Positions 6,181-11,392 of a stretch of 12,658 nt of DNA are shown piece by piece. The stretch spans positions 1-12,658 of the forward strand of contig URYA01000027.1 of assembly GCA_900551975.1 (NCBI GenBank), given 5' to 3'. Position 1 is the stretch's first letter; each line of letters opens with the position of its first letter. Below the pieces are notes generated by a model. That model saw only the letters and a list, made by a program, of their open reading frames with translations. It searched no databases and was not told where the DNA came from. A program made the translations under genes and the position numbers. The DNA is from an uncultured Collinsella sp. (GTDB lineage Bacteria > Actinomycetota > Coriobacteriia > Coriobacteriales > Coriobacteriaceae).

Positions 6181-6946
6181 AGGCGATGATGGGGGCGATG
6201 GCGCGGATGCAGGCGTCGGCTGCCGTGAAAGTAGTGCTGTCGTCGCTGACGATAAAGATGATCTTTCCTTTGATGCCAAAGTCGCCGATTTCGCTAAAGA
6301 GTACGTAGGGCTCCTTGTCAAAGCCCGAGATGGGCGAGATGGCCGTTTTGGTTGCGCTCGTGAGCTCGTCTGCCAGCACGTCAAGGGAGGCCCACTTAGA
6401 CGTGTCCTTTACGGCAACGGGCACGGCCACGCGCCCAAAGGGCATCAAATGCACGAGCGTGTTCTTGGAGATGTTGGAATTGGGCACAATGATGGTCTGT
6501 CCACAGGCATCCTCAATCGTCGTATGGCGCCAAGTGATGTCTTGGACAACGCCGGATACGCCGCCGACCTCGATATTGTCGCCGGGTTTGATGATGCCCA
6601 TAAAGGTCACCTGCATGCCGCCGATAAGGTTTGATAGCGTGTCCTGAAAGCCGAGCGAGATGGCGATGCCGCCGACGCCAAGAGCGGCGACGAGGGCGTT
6701 TGCATTAATGCCAAAACAGTTGTCGAGGATAAAGCTGCCGCCAATCATCCAGATGACGGCGCGCGCGATGTTGATGAAGATACTCGATGCCGGAAGCGGG
6801 TTATCGTCTCGGTTAAGCAGATGGTTCAGGGTCTTGGATACGACCTTGGCGGCGACGGCGGTGCCTATCGCCAAGATGACGGCCCAGATGATGTTGTGGA
6901 CCCACCGTTGCTCAAAGAAATGAAGAATCGGCTCAAACAATTCCAT
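6179..6946 (-). CDS. Small-conductance mechanosensitive channel, MscS family
   Basis: A 255-residue inner-membrane channel of the MscS family, which opens under membrane tension to release solutes during hypo-osmotic shock. There are two membrane spans (about 19-36 and 56-76) and the pore-lining third helix with the Gly/Ala pattern ALVAALGVGGIAISLGFQ (84-101), then TLSNLIGGM and the beta domain signature KPGDNIEVGGVSGVVQDITWR (120-140), TIIVPNSNI (151-159). The C-terminal alpha/beta vestibule follows. Length is slightly under that of E. coli MscS (286). The start follows AAGGAGG. The stop codon lies inside palindrome B, and the gene precedes the ParB/Bmp fusion in the same direction, though the terminator between them argues for separate transcripts. 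Confidence 0.93.
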   Translation of the reverse strand: MELFEPILHFFEQRWVHNIIWAVILAIGTAVAAKVVSKTLNHLLNRDDNPLPASSIFINIARAVIWMIGGSFILDNCFGINANALVAALGVGGIAISLGFQDTLSNLIGGMQVTFMGIIKPGDNIEVGGVSGVVQDITWRHTTIEDACGQTIIVPNSNISKNTLVHLMPFGRVAVPVAVKDTSKWASLDVLADELTSATKTAISPISGFDKEPYVLFSEIGDFGIKGKIIFIVSDDSTTFTAADACIRAIAPIIA

Positions 6947-6994
6947 GTAGGGAAAACCTCCTTATGATCGTCCAACCATGATACCCACCAAGAA

Positions 6995-7019
6995 GCCCGT
7001 CCGATCACATCGGACGGGC
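6995..7019 (-). terminator. Perfect 11-bp hairpin upstream of the MscS-family gene
   Basis: GCCCGTCCGAT (6995-7005) and ATCGGACGGGC (7009-7019) are perfectly complementary around a 3-base loop. On the - strand TTCTTGG follows, a poor but U-containing exit. It could terminate transcription arriving from the right or form part of the channel gene leader. Confidence 0.5.
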
Positions 7020-7024
7020 CGATA

Positions 7025-7131
7025 ACTTGAGATGGGGTGGCCGCGGTGGCGTAAGCTGGGGCGCCGGCGAGCACGCCGGCAAGGAGTGCGGCGGTCAAGC
7101 AAGACGGGGAAGAGAGCTTCTCGTGGCAGTT
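7025..7131 (-). pseudogene. Possible remnant of a secreted-protein gene (signal peptide only)
   Basis: In one - strand frame a stop (TAA) and an AAGGA are followed by an open stretch that encodes a hydrophobic run, LTAALLAGVLAGAPAYATA, ending in an A-x-A cleavage-like site; codon third positions are mainly G or C, as in the real genes here. No ATG is suitably placed; only a TTG (7098) starts within it. The frame soon runs into the 6995-7019 hairpin. This looks like a signal peptide whose mature part has been lost, with the gene's terminator left behind, but chance composition is possible. Confidence 0.25.
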
Positions 7132-7187
7132 TCCTTAGTCCTTAACCAGTAGTTCCTGCTGACGCTGGATTATCGACATAATATGCG

Positions 7188-7227
7188 AAAACCGCCGCAA
7201 GGGCGTCTGTCCCTTTGCGGCGGTTTT
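7188..7227 (-). terminator. Palindrome C: terminator-like hairpin with GGGACAG core
   Basis: AAAACCGCCGCAA (7188-7200) pairs with TTGCGGCGGTTTT (7215-7227); after one bulged T, GGG (7201-7203) pairs with CCC (7211-7213). The loop is CGTCTGT. On the - strand the structure ends in TTTT. It lies 15 bases beyond palindrome D and forms a tandem pair with it after the ABC transporter operon. Confidence 0.8.
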
Positions 7228-7242
7228 GGCGTTTGCGCAGAT

Positions 7243-7283
7243 AAAACCTGCCAAAATAAACCTGTCCCTTTTTGGCAGGTTTT
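7243..7283 (-). terminator. Palindrome D: terminator of the ABC transporter operon with GGGACAG core
   Basis: AAAACCTGCCAAAA (7243-7256) pairs perfectly with TTTTGGCAGGTTTT (7270-7283) across a 13-base loop that contains CCTGTCCC. On the - strand the descending arm ends in TTTT. The TAA stop of the ATPase gene (7284-7282) overlaps the outer edge of the stem. Confidence 0.85.
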
Positions 7284-8076
7284 AGCTCAGCAGCATGCGG
7301 TCGTTGGCGAGCTCGCCTCCCGAGACCTCCTCGAACTTCTGCAGCAGGTCGGCTACGGTGAGCGACTTCTTCTCATCGCCCGCCACGTCGTAGATCACGT
7401 GGCCTTCGTGCATCATGATCAGACGGTTGCCCAGACGGATGGCGTCGTTCATGTTGTGCGTGACCATGAGCGTGGTCAGGTGGTTCTCGTCGACGATCTC
7501 CTCGGTCAGGTTAAGCACCTTAGAGGCCGTCTTGGGGTCGAGGGCCGCGGTGTGCTCGTCGAGCAGCAGCAGGCGCGGCCTGGTGAGCGTGGCCATCAGC
7601 AGGGTGAGTGCCTGGCGCTGGCCACCCGAGAGCAGGCCGACCTTGGCGTTGAGACGCGTGTCCAGACCAAGGTCCAGGCGCTTGAGCAGCTCGACGTACT
7701 CATCTTTCTCGGCCTTGGTGACGCCCCACGAAAGGCCGCGACGCTGGCCGCGACGCTTGGCGAGGGCCAGGTTCTCGGCGATCTGCATGTCGGCAGCGGT
7801 ACCGCGCATGGGGTCCTGAAACACGCGGCCCAGGTACTTGGCGCGCTGCGACTCGCTCAGGCGCGAGATGTCGGTGCCGTCGAGCTCAATAACGCCCGAA
7901 TCGAGCGGGTACACGCCGGCGATCATGTTGAGCAGCGTGGACTTGCCGGCGCCGTTGCCGCCGATCACGGTTACAAAGTCGCCGTCATTCAGGGTGAGGT
8001 CGACGCCGGTGAGCGCGCGCTTCTCGGTGACGGTGCCCTTGTTAAAGGTCTTCTTGACGTGCGAGAGCTTAAGCAT
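7282..8076 (-). CDS. ABC transporter ATP-binding protein (COG1101 type)
   Basis: The 264-residue nucleotide-binding subunit of the importer encoded with the two genes upstream. Motifs: Walker A GGNGAGKST (39-47), Q-loop Q87, signature LSGGQ (149-153), Walker B LLLLDE (169-174) with catalytic E174, and H-loop H207 in VTHNM. A longer open frame extends 27 residues upstream, but the ATG at 8076 is preferred: it gives the usual MLKLSHVKKTF start, sits about nine bases after GGGGG, and overlaps the permease stop by eight bases, consistent with coupling. The operon ends at tandem hairpins D and C. In this transporter class the ATPase sits with a lipoprotein binder and a branched-chain-like permease; substrate unproven. 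Confidence 0.93.
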   Translation of the reverse strand: MLKLSHVKKTFNKGTVTEKRALTGVDLTLNDGDFVTVIGGNGAGKSTLLNMIAGVYPLDSGVIELDGTDISRLSESQRAKYLGRVFQDPMRGTAADMQIAENLALAKRRGQRRGLSWGVTKAEKDEYVELLKRLDLGLDTRLNAKVGLLSGGQRQALTLLMATLTRPRLLLLDEHTAALDPKTASKVLNLTEEIVDENHLTTLMVTHNMNDAIRLGNRLIMMHEGHVIYDVAGDEKKSLTVADLLQKFEEVSGGELANDRMLLS

Positions 8077-8992
8077 CTGCCTCATCCCCCTTCGTGTAGG
8101 AGCTGCGGAGCTTATAGCGCTCCCAAACCACGGGCACGCACAGGGCCACAGCGACAATCACGGCGGAGAGCAGCTTCATGTCGTTGGCGTCCATGCCCAA
8201 CTGCAGCACGATGGCGCGGATAAGGAAGTACACCACGGAGCCAAAGACGGCGGAGGCAAGACGGACGCTAAACTGCGTGAGGCCGCCGGGCAGCAGACGG
8301 CCGAGCACCTCGCCGATAACAATGGCGGCAAGACCGATAACGATGGCACCGGTGCCCATACCAATGTCGGCATACTTTTGGCTCTGGCAGATGAGCGCGC
8401 CCGAAAGGCCGATGAGGGCGTTGGAGAGCACGAGGGCGATCATCTTGGTGGAGTTGGTGTTGACGCCCAGAGCGCGGATCATGTACTCGTTGTTGCCGGT
8501 GGTTCGCAGCGCCGAGCCGATCTCGGTGCCAAAGAACCAATACAGGATGGCAACGATAGCCACGGCGAGCAGGATGCCCAAGATGATGGCAACGGTGGAC
8601 TGCGGCAGACCGGTCATATTGCTGACGGCCGAGAACACGGTGCCTTTGGCAAGAATGGGCGTATTGGACTTGCCCATGATACGCAGGTTAATGGACCACA
8701 GGCTGATCTGGGTGAGGATTCCGGCGAGGATCGCGGGAATCTCAAAGACGGTGGTCAAAATGCCCGTGACGGCACCCGCGATGGCGCCGGCGCACATACC
8801 GGCCAGCACGGCGAGCAGCGGGTCGACGTTGTTATTGACGATGAGCACAGCGCAGACGCAGCCGCCGAGGGCAAAGCTGCCGTCGCAGGTCATATCGGGA
8901 ATGTCGAGCAGGCGGAACGTGATAAACACGCCAAGCACCATAATGCCCCAGAGGACGCCCTGCGAAACGGCGCCCTGCAATGCAATGAGCAT
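8069..8992 (-). CDS. ABC transporter permease (COG4120 type)
   Basis: A 307-residue polytopic membrane protein of the branched-chain amino acid/ribose-type permease superfamily. Hydrophobic segments include GVLWGIMVLGVFITFRLL, FALGGCVCAVLIV, LLAVLAGMCAGAIAGAVTGIL, VAIILGILLAVAIVAILYWFF, MIALVLSNALIGLSGAL, IVIGLAAIVIGEVLG, FGSVVYFLIRAIVL and LLSAVIVAVALCVPVVW. The first conserved loop TFRLLDIPDMTCDGSFALGG is typical of this family. The start at 8992 lies eight bases after AGGAGG (9006-9001). It is between the substrate-binding protein (215-base gap) and the ATPase (8-base overlap). Homologous systems have been linked to tryptophan or tyrosine uptake in streptococci; that is family knowledge and does not fix the substrate here. 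Confidence 0.93.
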   Translation of the reverse strand: MLIALQGAVSQGVLWGIMVLGVFITFRLLDIPDMTCDGSFALGGCVCAVLIVNNNVDPLLAVLAGMCAGAIAGAVTGILTTVFEIPAILAGILTQISLWSINLRIMGKSNTPILAKGTVFSAVSNMTGLPQSTVAIILGILLAVAIVAILYWFFGTEIGSALRTTGNNEYMIRALGVNTNSTKMIALVLSNALIGLSGALICQSQKYADIGMGTGAIVIGLAAIVIGEVLGRLLPGGLTQFSVRLASAVFGSVVYFLIRAIVLQLGMDANDMKLLSAVIVAVALCVPVVWERYKLRSSYTKGDEADA

Positions 8993-9083
8993 GCTTCATA
9001 CCTCCTAGGATAGGGTGGACACGTGGTTCACCATGATAGCGGTAACAATGCATAAAAGAGCTGCGGCCGGATGTTTTGACTCA

Positions 9084-9107
9084 TCCGAAACAAGCTCCGA
9101 AACAAGC
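9084..9107. repeat. Tandem duplication of a 12-base unit
   Basis: TCCGAAACAAGC occurs twice with no gap (9084-9095, 9096-9107) in the spacer between binding-protein and permease genes. The first copy overlaps a small hairpin, CGGATG (9068-9073) with CATCCG (9082-9087). Confidence 0.85.
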
Positions 9108-9182
9108 AGGGCGAACGCCGGTCTACAGCGCCCGCCCCTGTGGCTCAGATATTGAATAACGCGGCTAAAGCGCGAGCACGGG

Positions 9183-9221
9183 CTCTAGACGCATGCCGCG
9201 TATGGCATTACGCGTCCAGAG
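9183..9221 (-). promoter_or_regulatory. Long hairpin spanning the stop codon of the binding-protein gene
   Basis: An outer stem of ten positions (9183-9192 with 9212-9221, one A-C mismatch), a 3-base bulge (9209-9211) and an inner 5-bp stem ATGCC (9193-9197) with GGCAT (9204-9208) enclose the stop codon at 9210-9208. No U tract follows. Such a structure between a binding-protein gene and its permease gene may protect the upstream mRNA and give excess binding protein. Confidence 0.5.
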
Positions 9222-10188
9222 CGGAAAGGTCGATGCCCAGGGCCTCGGCCATTTCGTCGTTCTTGACGACGACCAGGTCCTTGCTCGAGAGGTGCTTGAT
9301 CGGCATGTCTTCGGGCTTGGCCTCGCCCTTCAGGATCTTAACGGCCATCTCGCCCGCGGCGTAGCCCAGGTCCTCGTAATTGATGGAGAGGGTGAACAGG
9401 CCGCCGGCCATGCACATACCCTCCTCGCCAGTCACGAAGGGAAGCTTGTTTTCCTTGCAGATCTGGCCGACCTGCGAGGCACCCGCGGCGATGGTGTTGT
9501 CGGTGGGGGAGTACAGCGCGTCGACCTTGCCCACGGCAGACTCGACGACGGACTGAATCTCGTTGGAGCTCGAGACGGTGAAGTCAGTGTACTCGAGGCC
9601 CAGCTTGTCGAGCTCCTTCTTGGCGGCCTTGATCTGGACGTCGGAGTTGGACTCGGCGGTGCAGTAGAGCAGGCCGACCTTTTTAACGTCGGGCAGGACC
9701 TTCTGCATCATCTCGAGCTGCTCGGCGACCGGGGTGAGGTCAGAAGCGCCCGTGACGTTGGTGCCGGGCTTGTCGTTGTCCTGGACCAGGCCGGAGGCGG
9801 CGTAGTCGGTGATGGCGCAGCCCACGATGGGGATATCGGCCGTGGCGCCGGCGGCAGCCTGCGCGGCGGGCGTTGCGATGGCATAAATCAGGTTGACGTT
9901 GTCGCCCACAAACTTGTCGGCAATGGACTTACACGTGGACTGGTCGTTCTGGGCGTTCTTCTGGTCGATCTTGACCTTAAGGCCGCTCTCCTTGATGGCC
10001 TTGACAAAGCCGTCGTTGGCGGCATCGAGTGCGGAGTGCTCGGTGAGCTGCAGAACGCCGATGGTGTAGTCGGAACCGACGGCAGCAGAGCCGGAACCAG
10101 AGTTGCCGCCGCATCCGGCGAGCGGGGCGAGCGCGAGCAGGCCGGCGGAGACCAGAAGGCTCCTGCGGCTGATGGTGATGTCCTTCAT
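9208..10188 (-). CDS. ABC transporter substrate-binding lipoprotein (COG2984 type)
   Basis: A 326-residue extracellular, membrane-anchored binding protein for the importer encoded downstream. The N-terminus MKDITISRRSLLVSAG leads through a hydrophobic run to the lipobox LAGC (23-26), with C26 as the lipidated residue; the SRR pair is compatible with the Tat route but lacks a full motif. The mature part shows the COG2984 pattern: YTIGVLQLTEHSALDAANDG, FVGDNVNLIYAIATPAAQAA, IPIVGCAITDYAASGLV and KVGLLYCTAESNSDVQ. The frame is open 16 residues further up, but the ATG at 10188 directly follows GGGGG and gives the proper signal peptide. A probable promoter lies 64-91 bases upstream. Family members bind hydrophobic or aromatic amino acids in known cases; the ligand here is inferred only. 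Confidence 0.93.
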   Translation of the reverse strand: MKDITISRRSLLVSAGLLALAPLAGCGGNSGSGSAAVGSDYTIGVLQLTEHSALDAANDGFVKAIKESGLKVKIDQKNAQNDQSTCKSIADKFVGDNVNLIYAIATPAAQAAAGATADIPIVGCAITDYAASGLVQDNDKPGTNVTGASDLTPVAEQLEMMQKVLPDVKKVGLLYCTAESNSDVQIKAAKKELDKLGLEYTDFTVSSSNEIQSVVESAVGKVDALYSPTDNTIAAGASQVGQICKENKLPFVTGEEGMCMAGGLFTLSINYEDLGYAAGEMAVKILKGEAKPEDMPIKHLSSKDLVVVKNDEMAEALGIDLSALDA

Positions 10189-10220
10189 ATCATTACCCCC
10201 AGTATAAAAATGGCTGGAAA

Positions 10221-10246
10221 CACTGCACTGGGACAAAGTGCAAGTG
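10221..10246 (-). promoter_or_regulatory. Hairpin at the predicted 5' end of the ABC operon transcript
   Basis: CACTGCACT (10221-10229) pairs with AGTGCAAGTG (10237-10246) with one bulged base, around the loop GGGACAA. It sits at the expected transcription start of the binding-protein operon, so it could be an operator or a 5' stability hairpin. The loop echoes the GGGACA core of the four palindromes. Confidence 0.45.
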
Positions 10247-10251
10247 GAACT

Positions 10252-10279
10252 ATAGTAGCGCTGATGTCCATTTTTACAA
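10252..10279 (-). promoter_or_regulatory. Probable promoter of the ABC transporter operon
   Basis: On the - strand TTGTAA (10279-10274) and TACTAT (10257-10252) are separated by 16 bases. TATAGT (10254-10249) overlaps and matches the -10 consensus better but gives 19-base spacing. The position between the regulator stop and the binding-protein start fits. Confidence 0.45.
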
Positions 10280-10306
10280 CAGCCTGGCGGGTTTTTTAAT
10301 ACAGAA

Positions 10307-10339
10307 TCGGATGGGCGGTACGGGTAGTCGAATGGGCGG
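10307..10339. repeat. Direct repeats TCGRATGGGCGG spaced by 21 bases
   Basis: TCGGATGGGCGG (10307-10318) and TCGAATGGGCGG (10328-10339) differ at one base and start 21 bases apart, two helical turns. They lie upstream of the predicted promoter of the ABC operon, just after the regulator gene; a transcription-factor site is a reasonable guess. Confidence 0.5.
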
Positions 10340-10348
10340 CGGAGGGTC

Positions 10349-11134
10349 TTATGCGGCGGAGGAGGCGTCGTCCTCGTCCAAGGCGGCGAAGAGCTTCTTG
10401 CCGTCGAGCAGGCGCGTGCTGACGTTTCTCATTCGGCCAATCTCTACAGTACGCAACGTGTCATCGGCGCCTCGGGCGTCGTAGACCGTTCCCAGCAGAT
10501 ACGAGATGCCATCGCGCTGCCTGATGGCAAAGGGACGGAGTGTCATCCGTGCTGCTTCGGTTTCGCCACGTGTCGTGACGCTCGAAATATCAAAACTCAC
10601 CGTGGTTCCGTGGTCGATGGCCTGCTCGACGAGCTCGCACGTGTCGATGCGCTTGATGGGCGTGCGTGTTGCCTTGGTAGCCTTGCTGCCTGCGCTTGGA
10701 GCGGGTTCGGGTGTATCGAGGTAGCCGCGAACGTCGGCGCTCGCCATGGCAACTAAGTGCTGCGCCATGCTCTTGCGGATAGCGATAGGCGTGGAGCGGT
10801 TGCGCATGACCATACCGTGGAGCCGGATGATCTCTTCATCGGTGAGCGGGCGGGTAAGAAGTTTGTAGCCCACGCCGCGTTTGTACTCAATTTCGTATCC
10901 GGCATGGCGAAGCGCGGAGATGGCGGTGTAGATGCTGCGCCGCGCCGCCGAGATGGGCATGCGGGCGGGGTCGTCGGGATGGGCGAGGCGCCGGATCAAC
11001 TCATCGGAAAGCATGGCCTTGTCCTCGCCGGTGTTTTCGCTTAATAGTTGCAGGATGCGAACGGCGCGATAGGCTGCCATCGAGGCGGCGCCTCTAGTCG
11101 TGGTGTCGTAGGTTTCAACAGCGGCTTCGGTCAT
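10349..11134 (-). CDS. HTH/WYL-domain transcriptional regulator
   Basis: A 261-residue predicted DNA-binding regulator. Residues about 20-95 form a winged-helix region (AYRAVRILQLLSENTG, then ARRSIYTAISALRHAGYEIEYKRGVGYKL, the recognition helix and wing). A middle helical stretch and a Pro/Ala/Lys linker (141-160) precede a WYL-like domain (about 165-250) with LRPFAIRQRDGISYLLGTVYD and the Arg-rich VEIGRMRNV. The WYL motif is degenerate: SYL at 211-213. WYL domains often sense ligands. The ATG at 11134 is chosen over a GTG at 11143, as AAGGA lies ten bases upstream. The gene precedes the ABC importer in the same direction, with no terminator seen between, so it may control or be co-transcribed with it. 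Target genes are not known. Confidence 0.82.
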   Translation of the reverse strand: MTEAAVETYDTTTRGAASMAAYRAVRILQLLSENTGEDKAMLSDELIRRLAHPDDPARMPISAARRSIYTAISALRHAGYEIEYKRGVGYKLLTRPLTDEEIIRLHGMVMRNRSTPIAIRKSMAQHLVAMASADVRGYLDTPEPAPSAGSKATKATRTPIKRIDTCELVEQAIDHGTTVSFDISSVTTRGETEAARMTLRPFAIRQRDGISYLLGTVYDARGADDTLRTVEIGRMRNVSTRLLDGKKLFAALDEDDASSAA

Positions 11135-11138
11135 GGTA

Positions 11139-11189
11139 CCCACGTCCTTTCCGTTTTGGGTGGCGACGGTATGGAGCCTAGGACGTGGG
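11139..11189 (-). promoter_or_regulatory. Leader hairpin that would cover the regulator's ribosome binding site
   Basis: CCCACGTCC (11139-11147) is the exact reverse complement of GGACGTGGG (11181-11189). In the regulator mRNA the second arm overlaps the GGA of the Shine-Dalgarno sequence and lies four bases before the ATG, so pairing would hinder translation. Confidence 0.45.
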
Positions 11190-11251
11190 GCTTTCCCAGG
11201 GGTGCAGGGCGCTCTGGGCGGTCGGTAGTCGTCGGCAAACGGCGGGTCGAG

Positions 11252-11314
11252 TTTTCAACAGCCCTGGTCAACTGACCAAAAACTTGCCAAAAGCTTGACG
11301 GATGCTGTTGAAAA
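11252..11314. repeat. Perfect 11-base inverted repeat with a nested palindrome upstream of the regulator
   Basis: TTTTCAACAGC (11252-11262) and GCTGTTGAAAA (11304-11314) are exact reverse complements 41 bases apart. Between them lies TGGTCA-AC-TGACCA (11265-11278), a 14-base near-palindrome of operator type, and two similar words CTTGCC and CTTGAC preceded by A runs. The right arm overlaps the T tract of the asnS terminator. Confidence 0.6.
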
Positions 11315-11346
11315 AAGCGTCTCTCGACCGATGTCGAGAGACGCTT
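11311..11346 (-). terminator. Intrinsic terminator of asnS
   Basis: A perfect 14-bp stem (AAGCGTCTCTCGAC, 11315-11328, with GTCGAGAGACGCTT, 11333-11346) and a CGAT/ATCG loop end in a run of six T on the - strand. It lies about 47 bases after the asnS stop codon. Confidence 0.95.
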
Positions 11347-11392
11347 ATGCGATGAGCGTTGGCGTGTGGCGACGCGAGCTAGCGTCCGACAA

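Larger units (their letters stand above)
6947..7281. other. 335-base gap between the ATPase and MscS-family genes
   Basis: No intact gene is visible. From right to left on the - strand it holds palindromes D and C (7283-7188), a stretch with a signal-peptide-like open frame (7025-7130), a perfect 11-bp hairpin (6995-7019), and the ribosome binding site of the channel gene. No clear promoter for the channel gene could be picked out. Confidence 0.6.

Noticed and set aside
7183..9013. Two long overlapping + strand frames (346 and 391 codons)
   Set aside because: Both are antisense to the ATPase and permease genes, whose motifs and start sites are clear.
10189..10251. T-box or other large riboswitch before the binding-protein gene
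   Set aside because: Related transporters in streptococci can have T-box leaders, but the leader here is only about 60 bases and shows no T-box sequence.
10283..10298. GGCGGG followed by six T on the + strand as a terminator
   Set aside because: No complementary left arm exists upstream, and no + strand gene ends there.
9193..10299. Open frame of 368 codons on the + strand
   Set aside because: Antisense to the substrate-binding lipoprotein gene, which has a lipobox and family motifs; the + strand product is a composition shadow.
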